A stretch of 64,000 nucleotides of DNA from Paenibacillus xylanexedens (GTDB lineage Bacteria > Bacillota > Bacilli > Paenibacillales > Paenibacillaceae). Positions within the stretch are counted from its first letter, which is position 1; each line of letters starts with the position of its first letter. The stretch is from positions 4,216,001 to 4,280,000 of the forward strand of contig NZ_CP018620.1 of NCBI RefSeq assembly GCF_001908275.1, in the 5' to 3' direction. The translations under genes were made by a program, and so were the position numbers. Positions 1 through 8,504 of the stretch are shown one piece after another. The notes under the pieces are model-generated. The model had not been told where the DNA came from and made no database searches. It worked only from the letters and a program-made list of their open reading frames with translations.

Positions 1-92
1 TAGGATATCATGATGCTGAATATTTCACCCAAAAGTTCAGAGCGCATACAGGGGAGCTTCCGTCAGTCTATAAAAACAAAAACCAAGGGTGA
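1..92 (+). CDS. AraC-family transcriptional regulator, C-terminal end only (partial)
   Basis: The frame with codons starting at base 3 is open from the window edge to a TGA at 90-92. It reads GYHDAEYFTQKFRAHTGELP and then a short basic tail. The pattern G-Y-x-D-x-x-Y-F-x-x-x-F-R-x-x-x-G-x-x-P is the second helix-turn-helix of the AraC/XylS DNA-binding domain, so this is the end of a regulator or YesN-type response regulator that starts upstream of the window. Its stop lies 4 bp before the start of the sensor kinase, which suggests one transcript. The rest of the protein is outside the window, so domain type and role cannot be told. Confidence 0.8.
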   Translation, partial: GYHDAEYFTQKFRAHTGELPSVYKNKNQG

Positions 93-96
93 TTAC

Positions 97-1878
97 ATGC
101 GTCATAAATTCTGGATGTTCAGTAAGGTTAATGATATTCCTCTCCGATCCAAATTTCTGCTTATTTATGTACTTAGTATTCTCCTTCCTGTAATAACGAT
201 TAATATCTTCTTTTATGAACGAACCTCTGCGGATATCAAGATTAGAGAACAGGAAAATCTGCGTAAATCCATCGACAGAGCTGCAGGGGAACTGCTAGGC
301 ATGATTGATGAGAGCGTTGCCCTGAGCCGAATTATTGCAGCAGATGATTCGCTCTATGAGGCACTGGATCGGACCTATCACTCCCCCGTGGATTATTACA
401 ACGTCTATCATGCATTCCTGCGAGATAAATTAACACGGTATATGTCAGCGAATATTCTGGAGGTGCGTATCTATACGGATAACGATACCATTCAGACGGG
501 CAGTCATTATATCGTGATGAAAGACAAGAATGTACTCCCTGGATTGAAACAGCTGAAATCCACCAGTGGAGGCATTCTTGTCGTTGATTATATTGAGCCA
601 TCCGGATTTAACGCGGGAAGAAGAATCAGTGTGATTGGCAAAATGGATACCTATACTTCCTATGCCAATTACAACAAGTATTCCAAGATTGATCTGGAAC
701 TTAGCCGGGTGTATAGCATTTTAAATCGTGAATCAGACAGTCTTCAGTTGCGTCTGGTGGACAGCAACAATCGAACTGTCGTTTCAAGTGGGGAATTCAG
801 CGAAACTGACTTATCCCCCCTTGATAATGAATCAATGCTCAAGGAATCTGGAGATTCTGCTTACACGCTCGAAAAATCGTTGGGGAATCTAGCCTACCTA
901 AAGGGCTGGAAATTGATTGGAGTTGCCGATACGCGTCACCTTGACCACCTGCTGCAAGAAGCCTTTAAATCAATTCTGGGGTTGCTCGCATTAAGTATCG
1001 TGGTCCCCTCTGTATTGATCTACATTATTTTGCGTTCCTACCACTATCGGATTCGCAAGTTATCCAGACATATGGAGAAGGTTCGTAACGAACGATTCGA
1101 TCTGATTGAAATTCACGAAGGCCGCGACGAAATTGGCGGGCTTATTCGTACATTTAACATCATGATTGGTAAAATTCATACGCTGATTAATGACGTATAT
1201 AAACTGGAAATCCGCCAAAAAGATCTGGAGCTGGATCAAGTGAGGACTGAATTGTCCATGCTCCAGAGTCAGATGAATCCCCATTTTTTATTTAACACAT
1301 TGAATGCCTTGCTAGTCGTTAGTACAAAGAATGGATATACGGAAGTAATTGAGATTATTAAAAGTCTGTCCAAACTGATGAGACAGTTGCTCAGTCATTC
1401 TGACAATCTGATTCCTTTGCAAGAAGAGCTGGAATTTACGAATCTTTATCTCCAGATTGAGAAGTTTCGCTTTGGAGAGCTGTTTGATTACACCTTCGAG
1501 GTTGATCCTGATGCAGCTTCGTCGCTCATTCCCCGCATGAGTATTCAACCGCTCGTCGAAAATGCATGCAAACACGGCTTGCAGGCGCGAAAAAATGGAA
1601 GAGAGATCAAGATAACTGCGAGACGAAATGCTTCTGAACTGGTTATTCAGGTGATCGATAATGGAATCGGTATGGATGCAGGGAGATTAACCGAACTCCT
1701 GCGAGATATTCGTTCTGAAAGACCCAGGAACGGCGAGCATGTAGGACTCCGTAATGTCTACCGCAGGTTGGAACTCTTTTATGAAGGAAATGCGATATTT
1801 GATCTAAGCAGTGTACCCGGAAAGGAAACCATTGCAGGGTACCGTATACCGATCTCCAAGCTGGAACAGAGGAAATAG
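97..1878 (+). CDS. YesM-family sensor histidine kinase (module 1)
   Basis: Membrane sensor kinase of 593 residues, probably detecting a carbohydrate cue and phosphorylating the adjacent response regulator. Start 97 is chosen over an earlier in-frame ATG at 10 because the upstream bases code for the AraC tail and AGGGTG precedes it. Transmembrane segment 1 is at about residues 20-40, then a roughly 250-residue extracellular sensor region, segment 2 at about 294-313, and a HAMP linker. The His_kinase motif QMNPHFLFNTLNAL carries the likely phospho-histidine at about residue 396. The ATPase part has DNGIGMD near residue 521 and GEHVGLRN. The regulator gene follows after 13 bp. The ligand is unknown. 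Confidence 0.93.
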   Translation: MRHKFWMFSKVNDIPLRSKFLLIYVLSILLPVITINIFFYERTSADIKIREQENLRKSIDRAAGELLGMIDESVALSRIIAADDSLYEALDRTYHSPVDYYNVYHAFLRDKLTRYMSANILEVRIYTDNDTIQTGSHYIVMKDKNVLPGLKQLKSTSGGILVVDYIEPSGFNAGRRISVIGKMDTYTSYANYNKYSKIDLELSRVYSILNRESDSLQLRLVDSNNRTVVSSGEFSETDLSPLDNESMLKESGDSAYTLEKSLGNLAYLKGWKLIGVADTRHLDHLLQEAFKSILGLLALSIVVPSVLIYIILRSYHYRIRKLSRHMEKVRNERFDLIEIHEGRDEIGGLIRTFNIMIGKIHTLINDVYKLEIRQKDLELDQVRTELSMLQSQMNPHFLFNTLNALLVVSTKNGYTEVIEIIKSLSKLMRQLLSHSDNLIPLQEELEFTNLYLQIEKFRFGELFDYTFEVDPDAASSLIPRMSIQPLVENACKHGLQARKNGREIKITARRNASELVIQVIDNGIGMDAGRLTELLRDIRSERPRNGEHVGLRNVYRRLELFYEGNAIFDLSSVPGKETIAGYRIPISKLEQRK

Positions 1879-1891
1879 GAGGTAAACTCTC

Positions 1892-3433
1892 ATGTATAAA
1901 GTACTGTTAGTCGATGATGAACCGTATGCCATTGAAGGGTTACAGCTTCTGATCAATTGGGAAAAGTATGGTTTCGAAATCAGAGGCGTGTGCGCCAACG
2001 GTGAGGAAGCCATTCGGATGATGGAACAAGATCGACCTGATCTCGTGGTGACAGACATTCGTATGCCTGTGATGAATGGGCTGGAACTTGTAGAAGAAGC
2101 ACGACGATTGGAACATGAGTCTGTGCTGTTTGTCATCACGAGTGGATACAGTGACTTTAATTATGCCAGACAAGCTATTCGATTAGGTGTCTCCAACTAT
2201 CTAACCAAACCGGTTGACAGTACAGAAGCAGAGGATATGTTGGTCCGCCTCCGTATGCAATTGCAGGAGCGTGAAACCCAGGAGCGTATAAGAGGACAAG
2301 CAAACGAGCAAAGGATCAAAACGTTTTTGTCTGCACTGATTAAGGATAAGCAAAATATATCGGAGGAGGAGATGTCAGAGATTCTTCATCGTTTAAACAA
2401 GTCCCATTGGGCATACCTGCGGATAGCCTTTCAGGGAGATATTCAGGAAGTCTGTTCAGTAGCCGAACAAACGGCTGAAGAAACAACTTGCTGTTATGTG
2501 ATAGACAGAACAAGAGACTCATTCGGACTTGTATGGGGGGAGGAAACGAATGATAGAAATGAGACATTTGAAGCAATTAAAGCTTTTACACAGCGTTTAA
2601 TGAACAATATGCAACATAACGGCTGCGAAGAAATTCATATCGCGGTTGGATTAACGGTCAACAAACTGGAGCATTTATCTGAATCCTTCCGCTCCGCTCA
2701 GGAAGTTGGGCGTTATTTGTTTTTTAATCAAGAGCGTCTTTTGTTTGCCGAAGATATTCAGCTGGAGAATTGGCAGTTTGATCCGGAAACGCTGTCAGAG
2801 GTGGACCATATTTGCGATTTGCTTGAAAACGGTTCTGTAGAGGAACTCTCAAGTTCCATTCGTGGTGCCTTTGAACTGTTTATACAGATGAAGGCTGCCC
2901 CAGAGATTGTACATATTTTCTCTACTCACATTATATTCCGCGGACTGTCCCTGTGTAGAGAATTAGGAGGAGAACCTAATGCTCTAATGAATGAATTGGC
3001 AAGCGGAATTCTGGAGAAGGGCCATCGAAACATAGAAGAGGTTGCTAACAATCTGGAACATTTCTGTTTGCAATGCAAGGCAGAACTGGCTATTTTCCGG
3101 GAGAGGCAACTTGGTGGCATCCAGGCGACGGTTGCTGAATATGTGCAGATGCATTACAGAGAGACATTTACGATTCAGGAGCTTGCAGAACGATTCTACG
3201 TGAACCCTGTCCATTTAGGGCAATCCTTTTTGCGAAAGTATGGCAAGGGTGTCATCGAGGTAGTACATGATCTAAGAATGGAAGAAGCGAAGCGTCTCCT
3301 CCAGCAGACGAATCAAACATCAAGTGCGATTGCAGAGCAGGTAGGGTACCGCAGTTACCAGCATTTTCTCAGACACTTCGAAAAACGAACAGCCATGAAA
3401 CCTTTAGAATACAGGCAAAAGTATGCGAATTGA
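1892..3433 (+). CDS. YesN-family response regulator with AraC-type output domain (module 1)
   Basis: Cytoplasmic regulator of 513 residues. The N-terminal receiver domain begins YKVLLVDDE (acidic pocket) and has TDIRMP with phospho-acceptor Asp55 and the lysine in TKPVD. A long central helical region follows. The C-terminal 100 residues are an AraC double helix-turn-helix (IQELAERFYVNPVHLGQSF and IAEQVGYRSYQHFLRHFEK). AGGAGG at 1878-1883 sets the start. It is the partner of the kinase just upstream and by family precedent activates the LplABC importer that follows. Its DNA site was not identified. Confidence 0.93.
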   Translation: MYKVLLVDDEPYAIEGLQLLINWEKYGFEIRGVCANGEEAIRMMEQDRPDLVVTDIRMPVMNGLELVEEARRLEHESVLFVITSGYSDFNYARQAIRLGVSNYLTKPVDSTEAEDMLVRLRMQLQERETQERIRGQANEQRIKTFLSALIKDKQNISEEEMSEILHRLNKSHWAYLRIAFQGDIQEVCSVAEQTAEETTCCYVIDRTRDSFGLVWGEETNDRNETFEAIKAFTQRLMNNMQHNGCEEIHIAVGLTVNKLEHLSESFRSAQEVGRYLFFNQERLLFAEDIQLENWQFDPETLSEVDHICDLLENGSVEELSSSIRGAFELFIQMKAAPEIVHIFSTHIIFRGLSLCRELGGEPNALMNELASGILEKGHRNIEEVANNLEHFCLQCKAELAIFRERQLGGIQATVAEYVQMHYRETFTIQELAERFYVNPVHLGQSFLRKYGKGVIEVVHDLRMEEAKRLLQQTNQTSSAIAEQVGYRSYQHFLRHFEKRTAMKPLEYRQKYAN

Positions 3434-3506
3434 TCCATGAAAAAGAAGAACCCCTCCTGAATAAGACCTACAATTACAGGGGGGTAGACCTTAAATGTAT
3501 ATATTT

Positions 3507-3520
3507 TGTAACCGCATACA
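3507..3520 (+). promoter_or_regulatory. Candidate CcpA cre site before the module 1 importer
   Basis: TGTAACCGCATACA, with T on each side, fits the cre consensus WTGNAANCGNWWNCAW at every constrained position. It lies 74 bp after the regulator stop and 52 bp before the binding-protein start. This places carbon catabolite control on the importer separately from the two-component genes. Consensus match only; occupancy is inferred. Confidence 0.65.
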
Positions 3521-3572
3521 TTTCTTCATACTAAAAACAGTAAGACATACCACTTCCAAGGAGGGCAAGTAC

Positions 3573-5228
3573 ATGGGGGGACTTAAGAAAAAGAAGCTTT
3601 GGGGTTCCGTATCACTCGTTCTGGCTTTGAGTTTGGCACTTGCAGGATGCAGCGGTGACAATGAGAAAACGACTACAAAGGATGGGAAAGAGGTACTGAA
3701 CATCACGGCCTTTATCGGAACGCCAAATCAGGCGCCAGCTAAAGATAACCGAATCTACAAGAAGATCCAGGATGAACTCGGCGTTAATCTTGAGATGGAG
3801 TTTCTTGTGGGTGATCTTCAACAGAAGCTCGGCGTTATGATTGCCGGTGGCGATTTCCCTGACTTGATCACAGCAGATACCAAATTGGTATCAGCCGGTG
3901 CGGTTATTCCGCTCGAAGATCTCATTGAAGAGCATGCACCTAATCTGAAGAAACATTTCGGTAAAGACTGGAACCGGATGAAAGACTCCAGTGATGGACA
4001 TATTTACTGGTTGCCTAACTATGGTGTGTATACAGGGGAGTTCATTAGTAACTATTATTCTGGTCCTGCATTCTGGATTCAAAAGTCCATACTGAAGGAT
4101 GCCGGGTACCCGACTCCTAAAACGTTGGATGATTTCACAAAGTTGATCCGTGATTATGCAGCCAAGAATCCAACGATTGATGGTCAACCGACGATTGGTT
4201 TCACTACATTGGCTTCAGACTGGCGGACGTTCCCTTTGCTTAACCCACCTGAACATCTTACGGGTCACCCCAATGACGGGGGCGTAGTCGTAGATGATAG
4301 TGGAGTCGCAACCGTTTTTGCCGACAAAGATATCTCCAAACGGTACTATAAAGAACTAAACAATCTGTATAATGAGGGATTGCTGGATAAAGAAGCCTTT
4401 GTTCAGAACTATGATCAATATTTGGCCAAAATTTCTTCAGGACGTGTGCTTAGTATGTTCGACCAGCACTGGAATTTCCAAGCCGGCGAAGACCCACTCG
4501 TAGCACAGGGGAAAATTGGCCAGACATACGTAGGCTTCCCGCTTGTCTATGATACAAGTATCACAGATCATTATCTGGACCGTCCGGTCATTAACTTGAA
4601 CAATGGTTTTGGTATCAGTAAAGATGCCGAAGACCCTGTCGCACTCATCAAATTCCTCGATAAGCTTATGGACGAGAAGTACCAAAAGCTCTTGTCATGG
4701 GGTGAAGAGGGTGTAGACTATCAAGTGAATGAAGAGGGAAGATTCTATCGTACACCAGAGCAACGGACAGAGCAGGATGACCCGGCATGGAGATTGGTTA
4801 ACAAAGCTGAAGGTTTCTACGCTGCTGCACCGAAGCTCGAAGGAACATTTGAAGATGGCAATGCAATTGGAGCGATCAACCAACCTGAGGAATTCTATGA
4901 CAACCTCAAACCGGAAGATAAAGAACTCTTGGATGCATATGGCTTCAAGACGTGGAGTGATTTCTTCTCTCCTGCACCAGAGAATCCAGTGTACTATCCA
5001 GCATGGCAGGTCGATCTGAAAGAAGGCTCTGATGCTGCGGTAGCGAACAAACAAATGACAGACACTTCATTGAAATTCTTGCCTAAAGCAATCATGTCCA
5101 AACCGGATGAGTTCGATAACATTTGGACTGAATATGTAGACGCTTACAAGAAAATCGATGTCAAATCCTATGAAGATCGAATTAATGACCAACTGAAATG
5201 GAGAATCGAGAACTGGTCTGTTAAATAA
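3573..5228 (+). CDS. LplA/YtcQ-type sugar-binding lipoprotein (module 1)
   Basis: Extracellular solute-binding lipoprotein of 551 residues, family 1, of the size typical for LplA/YtcQ. Start 3573 is preferred because AAGGAGG lies 8 bases upstream and the lipoprotein signal begins there: lysine-rich N-terminus, hydrophobic stretch, lipobox LAGC with Cys26 as the lipidated residue. An upstream in-frame ATG at 3495 would put 26 residues, including the cre box, in front of the signal peptide and is unlikely. The protein should capture an oligosaccharide and hand it to the two permeases downstream. The substrate cannot be read from sequence. No ATPase gene is linked. Confidence 0.93.
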   Translation: MGGLKKKKLWGSVSLVLALSLALAGCSGDNEKTTTKDGKEVLNITAFIGTPNQAPAKDNRIYKKIQDELGVNLEMEFLVGDLQQKLGVMIAGGDFPDLITADTKLVSAGAVIPLEDLIEEHAPNLKKHFGKDWNRMKDSSDGHIYWLPNYGVYTGEFISNYYSGPAFWIQKSILKDAGYPTPKTLDDFTKLIRDYAAKNPTIDGQPTIGFTTLASDWRTFPLLNPPEHLTGHPNDGGVVVDDSGVATVFADKDISKRYYKELNNLYNEGLLDKEAFVQNYDQYLAKISSGRVLSMFDQHWNFQAGEDPLVAQGKIGQTYVGFPLVYDTSITDHYLDRPVINLNNGFGISKDAEDPVALIKFLDKLMDEKYQKLLSWGEEGVDYQVNEEGRFYRTPEQRTEQDDPAWRLVNKAEGFYAAAPKLEGTFEDGNAIGAINQPEEFYDNLKPEDKELLDAYGFKTWSDFFSPAPENPVYYPAWQVDLKEGSDAAVANKQMTDTSLKFLPKAIMSKPDEFDNIWTEYVDAYKKIDVKSYEDRINDQLKWRIENWSVK

Positions 5229-5248
5229 AAAAATGCGGCAATGATTCT

Positions 5249-5295
5249 CTCGGAAGGTACCAACCAAAGGATTACTCAGGCGAGTGCCTTCCGAG
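5249..5295 (+). promoter_or_regulatory. Intercistronic stem-loop between binding-protein and permease genes
   Basis: Arms CTCGGAAGGTAC (5249-5260) and GTGCCTTCCGAG (5284-5295) pair over 12 bases with one G-U wobble around a 23-base loop. No T-tract follows, so it is not a classical terminator. A structure here fits partial readthrough or protection of the binding-protein mRNA, giving more binding protein than permease, as known for other binding-protein operons. Module 2 has similar structures in the same place. Confidence 0.6.
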
Positions 5296-5340
5296 GACAT
5301 CATGCTTAAAGTCGCTGCAAGCCAATAGGAGGAGTGAAAG

Positions 5341-6306
5341 ATGGCGAACACGCCTGGAGCCATACCAGAGCAAACTACCCGTACAGTCGTTACCAAAGCA
5401 CCACTGTTAAAACGATTGCGCGGACAAAGACAACTCATGTTCATGTCATTGCCCATCGTTGCGTACATTCTCGTATTCTCGTATTATCCCATTTGGGGCT
5501 GGGTTATGGCCTTTCAGAATTACAGTCCTGCGAAGAGTTTCACCCAGCAGGAATGGGTCGGGCTCAAACACTTTAAGTTTTTGCTAACAGACGATGCATT
5601 TCTTAACGTGCTTCGTAATACCATTGCGATGAGCGTCATCAATATGGTACTCGGATTTGCGACAGCCATTATATTTGCCATTTTACTTAATGAGATCAAA
5701 CATAAGTTATATAAACGAACCATTCAAACAATATCGTATTTACCTCACTTTCTCTCATGGATTATTGTGACAGGTATCGTAGCAAGTTCACTATCTGTAG
5801 ATGGTGGGATTGTGAATGTGGTACTCATGAAGCTGAATATCATTCAAGAACCTATCATGTGGCTTAGCGTTCCGGAATACTTCTGGGGCATTGTAGGCGC
5901 ATCCCATGTATGGAAAGAAGTTGGCTGGAATGCCATTATTTATTTGGCAGCCATCACATCTATCGATCCTTCCCTCTATGAAGCGGCAGAGATTGATGGT
6001 GCGAACCGATATAAGAAAATGCTGTATGTGACCTTACCCGGAATCAAATCCATTGTTATCATTTTGCTGATCATGAATATGGGCTGGATTTTGGAAGCTG
6101 GATTCGAGGTTCAGTATCTGTTAGGTAATGGTGTGGTTGTCGACTGGTCACAGACGATAGATATATTTGTCCTGAAATACGGACTACAGATCGGGAATTA
6201 TTCTTTGGCTACTGCGGCAGGTATCTTCAAAACAGTAGTTAGTATCACGCTGATCTTTGCGGCGAATTCAATTTCCAAACGGCTCGGGGAAGACCGATTA
6301 ATATAA
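5341..6306 (+). CDS. LplB/YteP-type sugar ABC transporter permease (module 1)
   Basis: Inner-membrane permease of 321 residues with about six transmembrane helices, BPD_transp_1 family, CUT1 class. The N-terminal signature PIWGWVMAFQNYSPAKSF is typical of the LplB/YteP group. The EAA loop that contacts the ATPase reads EAAEIDGANRYKKMLYVTLP. AGGAGG precedes the ATG. It pairs with the second permease 12 bp downstream. The energising ATPase is absent here and is expected to be a shared MsmX-type protein encoded elsewhere. Confidence 0.93.
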   Translation: MANTPGAIPEQTTRTVVTKAPLLKRLRGQRQLMFMSLPIVAYILVFSYYPIWGWVMAFQNYSPAKSFTQQEWVGLKHFKFLLTDDAFLNVLRNTIAMSVINMVLGFATAIIFAILLNEIKHKLYKRTIQTISYLPHFLSWIIVTGIVASSLSVDGGIVNVVLMKLNIIQEPIMWLSVPEYFWGIVGASHVWKEVGWNAIIYLAAITSIDPSLYEAAEIDGANRYKKMLYVTLPGIKSIVIILLIMNMGWILEAGFEVQYLLGNGVVVDWSQTIDIFVLKYGLQIGNYSLATAAGIFKTVVSITLIFAANSISKRLGEDRLI

Positions 6307-6318
6307 GGGGGACTAGAG

Positions 6319-7221
6319 ATGGGAATCAATAAATCTCGGCTTGAACCGATTGTCTTCCATACGTTAAATGGTATACTGATGATCGCAATCGCGATTGTTA
6401 CCCTGTATCCGTTTGTGAATACACTCGCCGTATCATTCAATGCCGGTAATGACACCATCCGGGGTGGGATTTATCTGTGGCCTCGGGTATGGACAGATCA
6501 AAACTACAGAGCAGTATTTGCAGGAGGGACCATCTTCAGCGCCTTTGGTATATCTGTGGCGAGAACGGTTTTGGGGACAGTTTTAAGTCTATTCTTAACC
6601 TCCATGCTGGCTTACACACTAAGCCGAAAAGATTATATATTACGAAAGCCCATTACCATTACAGTTGTTCTTACGATGTATTTTAGTGCAGGTCTTATTC
6701 CAACTTACTTCCTAATGAAAGATTTGCATTTGTTAAACAACTTCCTGGTGTACATTATTCCTGGGCTGATCAGTGCCTTTAATATGATTGTTATTCGAAC
6801 CTATATCCAGACACTACCCGAGGGATTGATCGAATCTGCCAAAATTGATGGTGCTGGAGATTTCAGAACATTCATTTCCATTATTCTACCGCTGTGCCAA
6901 CCGGTTCTGGCTACTGTTGCACTGTTCATTGCAGTCGGTCAATGGAATTCTTGGTTTGATACGTTTCTGTATGCATCTTCCAAACAAAACCTGAGCACGC
7001 TGCAATATGAGTTGATGAAACTATTATCATCTTCTATGAATTCCAACAGCAGTGCAGCCGTTGCCAATGGTGCAGATCTTGGCGCTGCGCGTAACATGGT
7101 CACACCTGTATCTATTCGGGCAGCGATTACGATTGTTGCCGCATTACCCATCTTAGTCGTATATCCATTTTTGCAGAAGTATTTCGTTCATGGCTTGCAG
7201 CTTGGAGGGGTAAAAGAGTAA
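6319..7221 (+). CDS. LplC/YtcP-type sugar ABC transporter permease (module 1)
   Basis: Second CUT1 permease, 300 residues, with about six transmembrane helices. Family marks are TLYPFVNTLAVSFN near the N-terminus, the EAA-type loop ESAKIDGAGDFRTFISIILP, QWNSWFDTFLY, and the C-terminal YPFLQKYFVHGLQLGGVKE. The region before the last helix is rich in Ser/Asn/Ala. It is the last gene of module 1 and a strong terminator follows. It forms a heterodimer with the upstream permease. Confidence 0.93.
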   Translation: MGINKSRLEPIVFHTLNGILMIAIAIVTLYPFVNTLAVSFNAGNDTIRGGIYLWPRVWTDQNYRAVFAGGTIFSAFGISVARTVLGTVLSLFLTSMLAYTLSRKDYILRKPITITVVLTMYFSAGLIPTYFLMKDLHLLNNFLVYIIPGLISAFNMIVIRTYIQTLPEGLIESAKIDGAGDFRTFISIILPLCQPVLATVALFIAVGQWNSWFDTFLYASSKQNLSTLQYELMKLLSSSMNSNSSAAVANGADLGAARNMVTPVSIRAAITIVAALPILVVYPFLQKYFVHGLQLGGVKE

Positions 7222-7248
7222 ACTTAATGCAGTTCCAGATAACCGATC

Positions 7249-7277
7249 AAAAACGGTCACTAGGTGACCGTTTTTTT
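7249..7277 (+). terminator. Rho-independent terminator of importer module 1
   Basis: Stem CGGTCAC / GTGACCG with loop TAG, flanked by an A-run on the left and seven T on the right. It starts 28 bp after the last permease stop. The A-run and T-run also make it a weak candidate on the other strand. Confidence 0.9.
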
Positions 7278-7344
7278 ATGTTTTTTTAAACGGCGGGCCG
7301 TAGTATGTCAATTGCACACGAATCTAACTTATTCAATAATGTTG

Positions 7345-7372
7345 TTGACAATTAAATTAAAGTTACTATAAT
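7345..7372 (+). promoter_or_regulatory. Near-consensus vegetative promoter of the signalling operon
   Basis: TTGACA at 7345-7350, a 16-bp spacer, and TATAAT at 7367-7372: both hexamers are perfect. Transcription would start near 7379, leaving a leader of about 125 nt before the response regulator. I do not recognise a riboswitch in that leader. Confidence 0.8.
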
Positions 7373-7504
7373 TTATATTTACTTGATTCACCAGTCAGTC
7401 TCTTTTCAGGGTGCCACTGCGCGCGAAAGCCCTATATCAAGAACTGTCCACAGCGCCTGACCATCCCGAGCTCTTACCATTTTATCAAGGAGACTGAAGA
7501 GAAA

Positions 7505-7879
7505 ATGAAAGTATTAATTGTGGAAGACTCCATTTTCGTACAGAAATTACTTACAAAACTGATTGTTGATCATATTCCAGAATGCGAGATTCAGATTGCT
7601 AACAATGGAGAGCAAGGATACAACCTATTCAAGGAATTTCAACCTGATTTTATAACCACCGACCTGCTGATGCCTGGTTTGAACGGACAAGAGATGCTTC
7701 GAATGATTCGAGAAACGGATAGCAATGTCAAAATTATTATCTTATCTGCAGATATTCAGAAGACAACTAGGGATGAAGTTGAAATGCTGGGCATTTCTGG
7801 CTTCCTGAACAAACCGTTAACCGCAGAGAAGGCAACTACCATGATTCAACTGATTCAGGCGGCCTATCATGCTGAATGA
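7505..7879 (+). CDS. Single-domain CheY-like response regulator
   Basis: Stand-alone receiver domain of 124 residues. It begins MKVLIVEDSIFVQKLL and contains FITTDLLMPGLNG with the phospho-acceptor Asp in TTD and the conserved Lys in LNKPLTAEKA. There is no output domain. An AAGGAGA lies upstream. Its 3' end overlaps the CheC-like gene by 11 bp, so the two are probably translationally coupled. The likely role is a phosphorelay or switch protein whose phosphate is removed by the neighbouring CheC-like protein. The cognate kinase is not in this operon. Confidence 0.9.
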   Translation: MKVLIVEDSIFVQKLLTKLIVDHIPECEIQIANNGEQGYNLFKEFQPDFITTDLLMPGLNGQEMLRMIRETDSNVKIIILSADIQKTTRDEVEMLGISGFLNKPLTAEKATTMIQLIQAAYHAE

Positions 7880-8504
7880 TTTACAGAAGGATTTGCTGAC
7901 TGAACTTGTGAACGTTTACGTGGGACAAGCGGCTAACATGTTGTCAGAGATTGTAGACAAGCGTATCGTTTTGAATATTCCGGAAGTGGAACTAATCTCC
8001 ATATCCGATGTTGATCCTGGAGATCGAAGATACAACATTTTCTTCAGTGAAGGTCACCTGTTTAGATCATCCTTACAGTTTGGATACGAATTTCAGGGAA
8101 AAGCATTTCTGATGTTTCCTGTTGAGCAGGCTAAAGTATTGGCAAACATATGTCTTGGAGAACTGGGTGAGAGCGTTATACCAAACGATCCGAACCTGAT
8201 GGACACGGATTTGGACGTTTTGAAGGAAGTTAGTAATGTCCTGCTTAACGCCATTATTGGAGAATTCGGTAATTTCCTGGAGATGAAACTGGAATACGTC
8301 CTGCCTGATATTGAACTGATCTATGTCACCAATTCCGATCAACAAATATTGCTTCAGAATGAAGTTTATGTCCTGGTTTTACATACCTCATTTTTACTTG
8401 CCGATACGGATGTGACAGGTATCATTGTCATAGCATTAAGTATGAACTCCATATCGAGTCTGCTGGCCAAAATGGACGCTTTGTTGGAGGCGGACAATGG
8501 ATAA
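7869..8504 (+). CDS. CheC/CheX-family protein aspartate phosphatase
   Basis: Protein of 211 residues related to CheC, which dephosphorylates CheY-type proteins. Both CheC active-site signatures (E-x2-N) are visible: TELVN with Glu12/Asn15 and KEVSN with Glu120/Asn123, the latter followed by an LLNAIIG helix. The duplicated half-domain layout matches CheC (about 200 residues) rather than CheX. It overlaps the receiver gene upstream (11 bp) and the diguanylate cyclase downstream (8 bp), which makes the upstream regulator the obvious substrate. A role in ordinary flagellar chemotaxis is not implied because no other che genes are near. Confidence 0.82.
   Translation: MLNDLQKDLLTELVNVYVGQAANMLSEIVDKRIVLNIPEVELISISDVDPGDRRYNIFFSEGHLFRSSLQFGYEFQGKAFLMFPVEQAKVLANICLGELGESVIPNDPNLMDTDLDVLKEVSNVLLNAIIGEFGNFLEMKLEYVLPDIELIYVTNSDQQILLQNEVYVLVLHTSFLLADTDVTGIIVIALSMNSISSLLAKMDALLEADNG

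Noticed and set aside
10..96. N-terminal extension of the module 1 kinase from the ATG at 10
   Set aside because: The bases encode the AraC C-terminus in another frame, and AGGGTG before the ATG at 97 fits the kinase start.
3449..3476. Possible terminator hairpin (ACCCCTCCTG / CAGGGGGGT) after the module 1 regulator
   Set aside because: One mismatch, no T-tract, and the importer follows as part of the same locus.
3495..3572. 26-residue extension of the module 1 binding lipoprotein
   Set aside because: It would bury the lipoprotein signal peptide and covers a perfect cre site; the ATG at 3573 has AAGGAGG.
7373..7504. c-di-GMP riboswitch in front of the diguanylate cyclase operon
   Set aside because: No GEMM-type conserved core was found; only an unexplained leader remains.
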